Origin: Candidatus Omnitrophota bacterium
GTDB lineage: Bacteria > Omnitrophota > Omnitrophia > Omnitrophales > Aquincolibacteriaceae
Direction: 5' to 3'
DNA: 64,000 bases
Assembly (NCBI GenBank): GCA_020632475.1
Contig: JACKFM010000001.1
Coordinates: 248,001-312,000, forward strand
Each line of letters begins with the position of its first letter. Within the stretch, counting starts at the first letter, position 1. Both the position numbers and the translations under genes were made by a program. The notes under the pieces were generated by a model that was given only the letters and a program-made list of their open reading frames with translations, searched no databases and had not been told where the DNA came from. Shown here in pieces: positions 34,143-43,300 of this stretch.

Positions 34143-34200
34143 AAAGAGAATAGAGAGAATTCATGGCCCGAAAAGTGAGTGCATTCCAATTGTCGATAGA

Positions 34201-34255
34201 CCACAGTCCATAGCAAAAGCAACTGAGTCAATGGACTATGGACTATTGGCTGTGG
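34201..34255. repeat. Short palindromic repeat (ccacagtccatag family)
   Basis: CCACAGTCCATAG (34201-34213) pairs imperfectly with CTATTGGCTGTGG (34243-34255). The right arm continues into ACTCT (GGCTGTGGACTCT). Similar words (ACTGTGGACTCT, ATGGACTA, ACAGTCCATAG) occur at 27837 between genes and inside the giant ORF at 46948, 47010 and 63346. It looks like a dispersed REP-like unit. The other parts of 34143-34314 hold no gene. Confidence 0.6.
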
Positions 34256-34314
34256 ACTCTAGACGATATGTTAAAGTGTCCGCCAATGTGATAAAACCCT
34301 GATAGAAAGGAAAT

Positions 34315-34845
34315 TTGCTAAAAATTATGGATACAATCATCGTATTAGCTATGCACGGTATGACCCCGAATGATTTTCCGCCGGATGAAAAACGTGAACT
34401 GTTTAAATTGCGAGTTCAGCTTGGCGACGGACCTTTTGAAGGGGAGAAGACACCTCAGCAAAAGCGGCTTGAAGAATTGGATGCTAAAATGCGTCAATGG
34501 CCGAGAACTGAAATGAATGATCCGTATGACGCCGCGGCCAAACGGCTTGCCGTGGAGTTGAAAAAACAGGCATCTTTGGAAGTGCTGGTGGGATATAATG
34601 AATTTTGCTCGCCAAACCTTTGCGAGGTTTTTGATGTCGCGGCCAGAATTGCAGGAATTAAAAAAGTGATCGTGATTACCCCGATGGTGACCCGGGGAGG
34701 CAATCATTCAGAAGAAGATATCCCCACTTTAGTTGAGGCGGCTCAGCTGAAACATCCTCACGTCCGTTTTGTTTATGCCTGGCCTTTTGCGGATACGGAC
34801 ATTGCCCAATTTCTGAATATTCAGGTTCAAAAATTTCAGAAGTGA
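34315..34845 (+). CDS. CbiX/SirB-like sirohydrochlorin chelatase family protein
   Basis: This 176-residue protein resembles the single-domain CbiX fold. It has an early LAMHGMTPNDFPPDE with the conserved His, then LVGYNEFCSPNLCEVFDVAA, KKVIVITPMVTRGGNHSEED (second His) and HPHVRFVYAWPFADTDIAQF. Homologues insert cobalt or iron into sirohydrochlorin; here an insertion of about 40 residues (EGEKTPQQKRLEELDAKMRQ) separates the first His from the core, so a divergent role is possible. The TTG at 34315 lies near AAAGGA; ATG 34327 is the alternative start. No other cobalamin or siroheme gene is adjacent. Confidence 0.72.
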   Translation: MLKIMDTIIVLAMHGMTPNDFPPDEKRELFKLRVQLGDGPFEGEKTPQQKRLEELDAKMRQWPRTEMNDPYDAAAKRLAVELKKQASLEVLVGYNEFCSPNLCEVFDVAARIAGIKKVIVITPMVTRGGNHSEEDIPTLVEAAQLKHPHVRFVYAWPFADTDIAQFLNIQVQKFQK

Positions 34846-35070
34846 GTATTCCCATACGATTTTACGGCCCAGACGGATATCTCGATCTCCTTAAATGCAC
34901 AACTCATTTATGCTGAATAGGTTAAAGCTATTTTAGATTCTCTCACGGTAAATGAAACCTGCCTTATGGCCGATCTATAAAGGTTAGGTCTGTGCCTTTT
35001 AATTCATCTGAATATCATATAAACTTTGTAATAATCATAAGTTAAAGCACGAATAACTGTTTTTCAGCCT

Positions 35071-36699
35071 ATGCGCCATAAAAATATTCATGCCTTATTA
35101 ATAGAAGACAGTCCTGTTGACGCCAAAGTGATCAAAAACCAACTTGCTCAACAGGGGTCGCTGGTCGTGGATTTAAGCTGCCGAGAATCTATTGCTGAGG
35201 GACTCAAACGTCTTGCCAACCAGGATATTGATGTTATTCTGCTCGATTTAAATCTCCCCGACGGACAAGGATTAGATAGCTTTGTCAAGATCCATGAACG
35301 CGCCGAAGATGTGCCGGTGATTGTTTTGACCAGTATGGATGATGAAGAAACCGGGCTGGATGCTCTGAAAATGGGAGCTCAGGATTTTTTGATTAAAGGC
35401 AGTTTCGATTATCATTTCTTATTTAAAACAATCCGTTACGCCCTGGAGCGGAGTGAGCTGCGTAGAAAAATTGAACAGATGTCTGAGATTGATCCTCTGA
35501 CGTCGTTGATGAACCGCCGTGGACTGCAGCGGGTTTTGGACCGCGAAGTTGCGTGGATTCGCCGGGGATTTGAAACCGTGTCGGTGCTGGTAGACCTTGA
35601 TGATTTTAAGCGTATTAATGACGGATACGGCCATTCTTCGGGGGATATGGTGCTCAAAGAAGTGGCTTCGCGTCTGCGGAGTGTATTACGCTCGACTGAT
35701 TATATCGCCCGTATCGGCGGAGATGAATTTATGGTGTTTTTGCCGCAAACCCGGTTGGCAGAGGCCCGTTTGGTGGCCGAAAAACTGAGGCAGGTTCTGG
35801 TATCCAATGAGATCTCATTTTTAAAAAGCAGTCTCAAAGTGACGGCAAGTATGGGGGTTTCTGCCGTGACGCGTGAGACGGCCACCATTGATGATTTATT
35901 AGTGATTACCCACCATGCCCTCGCTGCCAGCAAACGCACGGGGAAAAACCGGGTCATTGTCAGTTCCGGTGCTGATTATGAGGTTGAGGAAGGCTATGAA
36001 TTAAGCGACGTGATTGAAATGATGAAACATCAGGAATCCTACCGGACGGTCAAACAGCCGATTGTCGCTCTGCCTGATCGTAAAGTCATTGCCTATGAAA
36101 TATTGAGCCGATTTTGTATGGACGTTTTTAAGGAGCCGGTTGATTTTTTGCGGATGGCACACGAACATGAAATGCTTCACCAGGTTGACAAGCTTTGCCT
36201 TCAGAACGGACTTGAGGCCATGCGGAATTTTCCCAAAGGACTTCGCTATCATTTAAATCTTTTTCCGGAGACCCTGAGACTTATGGACGTGGCTGCATTT
36301 ATTCAGGAACATGTCGAGGGATTGTCTGAAGGGCAGTCCATTTGCATTGAATTGAGTGAACAGCAGATTATCGGGGAGCCGGGTAATCTGGTAGAAAAAG
36401 TTCAAGCTCTTAAAGCTTCGGGAATTTGTGTGGCGATGGATGAAGTGGGCTTTGGACAAAGCAGTCTGGAGAGCCTGATAGTCCTGGAACCGGATATTGT
36501 AAAGCTGGGCCGAAAATGTGTGATGGGGATTGCCGCTGATGAAGGTAAGCGGCGTACATTAGCACGACTTTTAAAGGTTTTAAAAGGCATCGGCAGCGAA
36601 ATCATTGCCCTGGGCATTGAAACCCCCGAAGACCTGGAGATCATCTGCGATTTTGGTATTTCTTATGCACAGGGATTTCTTCTCGGAAAACCGGAATAG
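35071..36699 (+). CDS. Response regulator with GGDEF and EAL domains (c-di-GMP turnover)
   Basis: This 542-residue signalling protein has three domains. The REC domain (about 1-130) has LLIEDSP, ILLDLNLPDGQG (phosphorylatable Asp) and IKG. The GGDEF domain (about 140-300) has an intact GGDEF in YIARIGGDEFMVFLP and an upstream RSTD that fits the inhibitory RxxD site. The EAL domain (about 315-542) keeps YEILSRF (E-x-L), NLFPE, CIELSE, VKLGRK, ALGIETPEDL and QGFLLGKP. The usual DDFG loop reads MDEVGFGQSSL, a D-to-E swap. So it is probably an active cyclase with reduced or altered phosphodiesterase function. The 225-base gap upstream shows no clear structure. Confidence 0.92.
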   Translation: MRHKNIHALLIEDSPVDAKVIKNQLAQQGSLVVDLSCRESIAEGLKRLANQDIDVILLDLNLPDGQGLDSFVKIHERAEDVPVIVLTSMDDEETGLDALKMGAQDFLIKGSFDYHFLFKTIRYALERSELRRKIEQMSEIDPLTSLMNRRGLQRVLDREVAWIRRGFETVSVLVDLDDFKRINDGYGHSSGDMVLKEVASRLRSVLRSTDYIARIGGDEFMVFLPQTRLAEARLVAEKLRQVLVSNEISFLKSSLKVTASMGVSAVTRETATIDDLLVITHHALAASKRTGKNRVIVSSGADYEVEEGYELSDVIEMMKHQESYRTVKQPIVALPDRKVIAYEILSRFCMDVFKEPVDFLRMAHEHEMLHQVDKLCLQNGLEAMRNFPKGLRYHLNLFPETLRLMDVAAFIQEHVEGLSEGQSICIELSEQQIIGEPGNLVEKVQALKASGICVAMDEVGFGQSSLESLIVLEPDIVKLGRKCVMGIAADEGKRRTLARLLKVLKGIGSEIIALGIETPEDLEIICDFGISYAQGFLLGKPE

Positions 36700-36729
36700 T
36701 ATAAGTGATCTCAGCCGCTCTTCGTTCTA

Positions 36730-36783
36730 TCGTCTGCTTGCCCGCTAGAGTTTAGATGCAGGCGGGTGGCCTGTGGCAGACGA
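36730..36783. repeat. REP-like palindrome
   Basis: TCGTCTGC (36730-36737) pairs perfectly with GCAGACGA (36776-36783). Inside it lies CCCGC / GCGGG (36741 / 36762). It follows the GGDEF-EAL stop by 30 bases and is the first of several structures in the 650-base gene-free stretch before the giant gene. The part from 36784 to 36910 shows nothing I can interpret. Confidence 0.55.
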
Positions 36784-36912
36784 GTTCAAATAGAGCACAT
36801 TCTAACATTTACCTGCATTTTTAAACATCCGCTGATGACTTTTTTACCCCCATTTGTATTCTCAAAACCCGCCGTGTACCTTTTGATATCTTTCATTTCT
36901 GATTGGGGTTAA

Positions 36913-36980
36913 GGCTCAATACGGTAAGAATTTTTCGCACCGTTTTTTACCGCATTTTCATGCGGCTAAAAAATCGAGCC
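36913..36980 (+). ncRNA. Possible structured leader with alternative stems
   Basis: GGCTC (36913-36917) pairs with GAGCC (36976-36980). Between them, CGGTAA (36922-36927) can pair with TTACCG (36947-36952), but CCGCAT (36950-36955) pairs with ATGCGG (36960-36965). The two share bases, so only one can form at a time, as in attenuators and riboswitches. Directly after come a 17-codon ORF and a terminator. No known riboswitch class is recognised. Confidence 0.35.
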
Positions 36981-36988
36981 GTTCAAAA

Positions 36989-37042
36989 ATGATTTTTTAT
37001 GATCCGGAATTAAAAATCGTTCAGGGAAGAATTATTTTTTAA
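36989..37042 (+). CDS. Possible 17-residue leader peptide
   Basis: ATG 36989 opens a 17-codon frame (MIFYDPELKIVQGRIIF) ending in TAA at 37040-37042, exactly at the foot of a terminator hairpin. There is no clear ribosome binding site, and such a short ORF can arise by chance. Its position between the switch-like stems and the terminator is what makes it worth listing. Confidence 0.2.
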   Translation: MIFYDPELKIVQGRIIF

Positions 37043-37069
37043 AAAGGCACGCACGGAGTGTCTTTTTTT
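37042..37069 (+). terminator. Intrinsic terminator in the leader region before the giant gene
   Basis: AAAGGCAC (37043-37050) pairs with GTGTCTTT (one G-T) around GCACGGA, followed by a run of T. It would stop transcripts coming from the GGDEF-EAL gene or from a leader, about 280 bases before the giant gene start. Confidence 0.65.
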
Positions 37070-37120
37070 AAAGGGACTTTTTTAATTCTTTTAGAGAATT
37101 TTTCAATACTCGGATTAAAA

Positions 37121-37316
37121 GGTTCTGTTGAAAGCCTTATGAGAAGAGTGACGAGGGTAAAGAAAATGTTATGTGGAAACAATTAGCGCCGTCTATGAGC
37201 GAAGGAGATCACCTCGCCGCATAGGTGGGGAAGCTCCTAAGCGATTGGCGCATTTCACAATAACATTTTCTTTATCATCTTAAATATCTAATCAGATTAG
37301 GGGTTTTAACAAAACC
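37121..37316 (+). repeat. Long nested-palindrome element, copy B (upstream of the giant gene)
   Basis: This is the second copy of the 21287 element. The middle stem GGTAAAGAAAATGTTA (37156-37171) pairs with TAACATTTTCTTTATC (37261-37276) with one G-T; compared with copy A, three pairs have changed on both sides (C-G to T-A, G-C to A-T, A-T to G-C). GCGCC/GGCGC (37186/37246) and GGAG/CTCC are kept, and the apex is CCTCGCC/GGTGGGG with two G-T pairs. An imperfect outer stem joins 37121-37136 to 37302-37316. It ends 34 bases before the giant ORF's ATG. Confidence 0.75.
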
Positions 37317-37349
37317 AAATCAAAAGAATACAGGGTTGCTTTTTATCCA

Positions 37350-40300
37350 ATGCTTATGCAAAAAACAAAAAAACAATATCTGAAAATCATCGCGGTGTTA
37401 ACAGCCGTTGTCTTTACATTGACATCGCTTGAACTGCAGCCTTTGGCTCGAGCGATGCAGGTGGCTCCGGCGGCTGTTTCAGGTGAGATCTCCCCTCATT
37501 CTGTGTTTGAATTAAACCTTCCACCGGAACTTGGCGTGATTCAAAACCTCATCAGCGGAGACCGTGGGGCCATTGTCCATTTACAGGCAGCGCATGGCAA
37601 TTATGACGCACAGAAAAAAATTGAAAATATCCTGCACTATCTCAAAGATCAATACGGGATGAATCTTTTATTGGTTGAAGGAAGTGCGTTTAAACTTCGG
37701 CCTGAGAGAATTCGCTTTTTCCCCAAACAGATGAATTTGAATAGGGAGATTCTTGAGGGGTTAGCGCACAAGGCCCTGGTGAAGGGCGCCGAGCTTTTTC
37801 TGGCGGAGGATAAAGGAGCCGAAGCCTACGGGATTGAAAATCTTGAGACCTATAAAGCCGATGCCGAGGCCTTCCGGTCTGTTATGGAACACCGTGAACA
37901 AATCGAGAATTTCCTGAAACGTCTGCATCAGGACATTGAGGCACTTAAAGCGCAAACGCTCAACCCGGTTTTGAAAAATTTTTTACGTGAGGCCGAACGC
38001 TATTTTCAAAATACGACACTGCTTGGCGACCGGATTCATTGGCTGGCCGCTCAATCTAAAGATCAGCTGGAAATAGACTTTTCAAATGTGATTTACCAGA
38101 TGGATTGGCCGATGCTTGTGCGTTACTTCGCTTTAAAGACAGTTGAGGGAAAACTGGACTCAACTGCGTTTGAAAAAGAACGCGATGCGTTCCTGGCAGT
38201 ATTGGTCGGGGACAGGGCCGAAGCCCTGCCTGCCGGACAGGCGGGCCTGTCCCCGTTGGTCACAAAACGAGTCACGACTCTGCTTACTGAACCTATATCC
38301 GAAAACCAACTGCCTGACCCCGAAACCGGCCTTCTTTTTGAAAAAATGGCCGAAGCGCTGCCGTTGAATTTTGATTATGACGCTTATCCGAATGTGAAAC
38401 TTTTTATCGGGCATTTGATTCTGCAAAGTGAGATCAAAGCCGCTCCTTTATATGCTGAAATCGACCGTCTTGAAAATCAAATTTTAGAGAAACTGATCCG
38501 TACCCCCGCTGAGCGTGAAGTTGTTGAGAAGATCAAACAGGCCAGACTGCTTGAAAAGCTTTTGCATCTTGAATTAATGCCTGAGGAATGGAAAAAACTG
38601 CAGACCGCAGACTTGGCGACGGGGAGAAAAGAGACGGGGCGACAGGGTGAAGGGGTGACGGGGAGTGAGTCTGTCATTCCAGCGGAAGCCGCGCCATCCG
38701 GCGGACAAGCAGGAATCCATAGTACAACCGAGCCTTCGGCCTTCGACCTTCTGCCTTCCCTCTCTGCTGAGCGGCCGTCCGTTCAGTCCTCCCGCCACAC
38801 AGAAGGCGGGCAGGCAGCCCTCAGCCCTCAGTCCTTTGATATCCCCGAAGACATGCAGACGATTTATCAAAACGCGTTGGAGTTTTACCGCCTGGCCGAA
38901 AAACGTGATGAAGCGATGCTTGAAAACATTGAGGCTAAGCTGGCTGAGACCGGAAAGAATAAAGCCGTCGTGATCACCGGAGGTTTTCACTCGCAGGCTT
39001 TTTTTGAGCATTTTCGTGAAAATGGATACAGCTACGCTTTGGTCTCACCCGAGATAAAAGAACTCAGCGGCCGTGAAGCGTATGTCGAGAGTATGCTGAA
39101 AAATTCGTCGGCCCACAGGCGACAAACCGCAGACGACGGACTTGCGACAGAGATTGCTTCGCCTACGGCTCGCAATGACGGTAGTCTAAGTATCATTCCT
39201 GCGCAAGCAGGAATCCACAGTACAACCGAGACCTCTCGGCCCTCAGCCCTCAGCCCTCAGTCCTCTTTAGAGTCACTTTTCCTCGCCCTCTCGCGTCAGG
39301 AAATTGAACAATCCGGCGGCAACACACGCTGGCTTTTTCAGCAGGTGCGTAATGAAATTAGAAATGTGCTTAAACGTCACGATTTGAAGGCTCTTGATCT
39401 GAAATCTGAGTTGAGGACGGATGCAACGGATGAATCCGCATCTGCAGCTGCTGCAGATACAGAGATGTTTGCGCCTGAAATTACATGGATCCGTCAAGCT
39501 TCAGGTGAACAGGGCGATCAGCCTTATCTGATTCGTCTAAGGCTTGAACAAAGCAAAGCTCTTTCGGGGGGTACCGGTTTTCAGAACCGTTACCTTGTTG
39601 AGGTGGCGGCGCTTGACCAAATGATGGATATTGATACGGTTCAAAATAACCCTCGCCTTTATGCCGGAAGTATTTCCTTGACTTTTGACTGGCAGGGAAA
39701 GCTGATTAAGAACGAGCAGTTTAATTTAATTTTTTTGATCGGAATCGACCTTATTTTTAACGAGATTTTGAAAAAAGATATTCAGCCTTTCATTTTGCAG
39801 AAACTCGAAAGCCTGACCGGAAAAGCTTTTAATGAGACCAATGCCGAACTGATTGATGGTGCGGCATCGTTTGATGATGTTTTGAGACATGACCGGCGCT
39901 TGTCGCCTGAGCGTGACTATAACGCATTAACCCCGGGACAATTCAGGAATACTTTTTATGCCGGTTATGAGAGCGGCCGTATTCAGCATGAGTCCATGTA
40001 TGAGCAATGGAAAGCTACGGGTGGAACTGAAGGGGAAGATAAATTTCATATCGGTGGAATGATCATCCTGAGAAAAATAAATGGTAAATGGTCTTTTCTG
40101 CTCGGTCGCCGAAATAAAACCGGCAAACCTTTCTACCGTGACTATACCATTCCTGTCGGCAAGAAAGAATCCCGGATTGGCCTGGGCCTGGAATTTGACC
40201 GGTTTTTTAACCAGCGCAAGCTTGAAAAATTGAAAACGATAGGTCTTACGCTGCATGACGGTGAGATCATGGATCCCGTCGAGTTTATTGCTGAGGCCGC

Positions 40301-43300
40301 GTTGCGTGAAACGATTGAAGAAACCGGAGCAAAACACGATCCTCTTTACGGCCCTACGGTCTCTGATTTCGTAGCCCGGCTTAATGACTTTGAAGGCTAC
40401 GATCCCAGAGTTCTAATCAGTCTTTTTGTTTATATTGATGAAAATGATTCCCCGGATGTAAACGAAACGGAGGAGTTGGTGGATTACCGGTGGGTTCCAT
40501 TGGATGTGATCCTGATATCCGGGGATCCCGGTGAGGCGGTTCAAGAATTTCTCGGTCCCGGAGAGCATCTTATCAGGGAATTTAGAGAAACAGGCCTGTT
40601 GCATTTTCAAAAGATTTTGCGCGATGCGCTTACTCCGTGGACCAAGTTTCCCTCTAAAACAGAATTACGTATAGAACCCGGCTTGAATCTTAAAAGTGAA
40701 CTCAGGTCCGGCGAAGAATTCTTGGCGGCGCATCAAGAGACCGTCGGGACTTATAGCGGGCAGTCCATTCTCTTAATCGGAAGTATGAATGACGGCGACT
40801 TAGCACGCTCAATTGCCGAGGCACTGATTGCCGGATATGAGAACTTTACGCTACGTCTTTTTGATCCCGATGACGGACAAGTGGTTCAGGAATTTGGGAC
40901 ATCACTGCGCCAGGGTTTAAAACAGGGGGTTACGGTTACAGCCACCCGTGAGGTTAACGAAGCGCTTAAAAAATTCGCAACGCAACAAGCGACGATTATT
41001 ATCAATGTCAGTCCGCATGAAAAACCGTTTGACGGTTTTGAAAATGTTCCCGAAAGTGTACATGTTTTAAAGGCTACAGTCACGAGCGACGGCAGTGCAA
41101 CTCAGGATGTTGAGCAACCGTCCCCTCAGCCCTCAGTCCTCAGTCCCCAGTCCTCTGCTTTAACTGAGCCCTCTCAATCCTTTATGGCCAAATCAGCTTT
41201 TGAAAGGAAATTGGAGGCTTTAGCTGAGCCCGGGTCGGTTACTGAGCGGAACGATGATGGATGGAAAGAGATCGCTGTCTGGTTTTCTTCCTATATGATT
41301 GAAGAAATACCCGATGAAGAACTTTCTGATCTGGATAAAGAAGCCCGTGAAATTTTTATGCGGAGCCTGACAGTAAGCGGCGCCTATAAGGATAACCGTC
41401 CCAAAGCAATCACGGCATTTACAAATTTAAAAAAATCCCCTCAAGGAATTAAACAATTTAAAGATTTATTTGCCGTTCATATTGCCCACATCAATCATAT
41501 CATCAAGGCATTGCGTGAAGAGCGTATTGAAGAACAGGGAGAGATTCCTAAGGCCGGTGCTTCGGATGAGGAAAGACAGCGGCATGATTATAAACAACTT
41601 ATACGATCCGATGAAAAGAGTGTGCAGTATGAATTTATACCGAACTTTTTTTCAGCAGGGATGGCCGATGATGGGGAAGATCCCCGAAATGCTGAATCAA
41701 GGTTCATTCTCAACCCTTTTTATTTTTATCGTGAGTCAGGACTGCATGGGGTCACTGATCCCAGTGTGACAGCTGCGCTGCTAATTGATCGTGACAATCC
41801 GGTGCGGAGCATTCGTGTGATCGAAAGTGAAGGACATCGGTCCTTGCTTTTGGAATTCGAGTCGGATCAGACATTGCTTACCCCCTACGGAAAAAAGAAG
41901 AGCAGCTATCCCATACCCGGAGGGTATCTGCGGATGTTTGTTCTGAAGCAAAACGAGGTTGATGATTCCGGCTGGGAGGCGTTCGGAAAAAATATTGAAC
42001 AGGACCTTGGAACATACACTTTTGGCGAAGATGAAGATGTTCCGGCGAAAAAACAAAAGCTGGAAGCCTTGTTTGAAAAAGTGACTGCCGGACAAGTTTT
42101 GGTTCAGGATCTCTACACACAAACGACTCCGCAATTAATTCGCAACTTTTCAGATTACATGGGGCGTAGTGCGGATGAAGCAAATGCGATTTATTTTCAC
42201 CATTGGGCAATTTATGAGGGGAGAAAAAAAGATAATCCCGAGAGTGTGACGCCGGTTGCAATTGACCGTGATTTTCTTGAAGAGCATTTTCAGGCCTGGA
42301 AAGAAAATAAACCGGTTCCGGATATCCCCCTCAGGGCTGTTACCGGAGAGGGGATGGAAACGGTCACGGAACATGAGAGATGGATTGAAGAAATACTTGA
42401 TCCTGAAAACGGGTGGAATCAGTTTGAATGGCTTCAGGCGCTTGATGCTGTCTTGCAGTCTCATCTGCCGGAGGTATGGGAGAGTACTATTGCGAGTGGG
42501 CCAGGAACGATGCAGTTGGCTGAAAGCGAATTTCAGACAGGCGGAGGGGCGGAGGATGCCGGTGAGCCGCTTTTGGGAACAAGTTCGTCTATGCTTCCCG
42601 GTTTTGAAACCCCGGGGCTCTTTCAACCGGATGAGCCAAGGAATTTTCTTCTCGCCGAATCATCTAAAGTATGGGAGTTGAACGAATACGAGCGAAAGGT
42701 TGTGGCTGAAGTCACGGCTGAAAACAAGGAAGCTCTTCGAGATATTAAAAATCGCTTAAATTATAAGATAGCGGAACCTGAAGAGGTTCAGATTTATCTG
42801 CGCGCTTATGCGGCAACTTTAAATCGCAAATTGAAATCTTATCGACTTGATGCCGAACAAGGTTTGCCGGGCACAGTCGAAGACAATGAAGCTATTTTGG
42901 ACAGGCCTCTTGAAGAGTCGATAGAGGCTTATCGGGATGGGATTCGGCATCTTGAAAGACGCCAGGAGTTCGGCACCTGGCTGCATCTTGCTTCCGGCGG
43001 ACTTGTTGTATCCGGCTCGGAAACTGATTCCCGCGCCGCCTTTAATCCGGCCATTTTACTTGCTTTACGAAGAGCAGGCTTTGTGCCGGGGTACCCGGTT
43101 CGTGACTTTAATGCGCAGGATTATCTTTCAGAACATAAAGAGGCTTTGGATGTCCATCAAAATAAAAATATTTTGATAGTAGGCTTGTCTTCCAAAGAAA
43201 GCGAAAAGCTGAGTATCGCTTTGGCCGAACAATTCGAAACGGAAGGAATCACGATTACACTGGTTGATGAAGCCACAACTCCTGCCGAGGCAAAAGATCA

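Larger units (their letters stand above)
37557..39050 (+). other. ChaN/Tiki-like N-terminal domain of the giant protein
   Basis: Residues about 70-565. The opening AIVHLQAAHGNYDAQKKIEN is followed by LLLVEGSAFKLRPERIRFFP, KGAELFLAEDKGAEAYGIEN and, after a long linker, VVITGGFHSQAFFEHFRENG. The pattern of an early H-x(2)-H-like block, a V-E-G strand, a Y-G-I-E-N strand and a late T-G-G-F-H strand resembles the haem-binding-uptake ChaN/TraB/Tiki superfamily of metal-dependent hydrolases. A cassette-rich linker (residues about 415-500) is inserted before the last strand. The assignment comes from motif memory, not a search. Confidence 0.55.
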
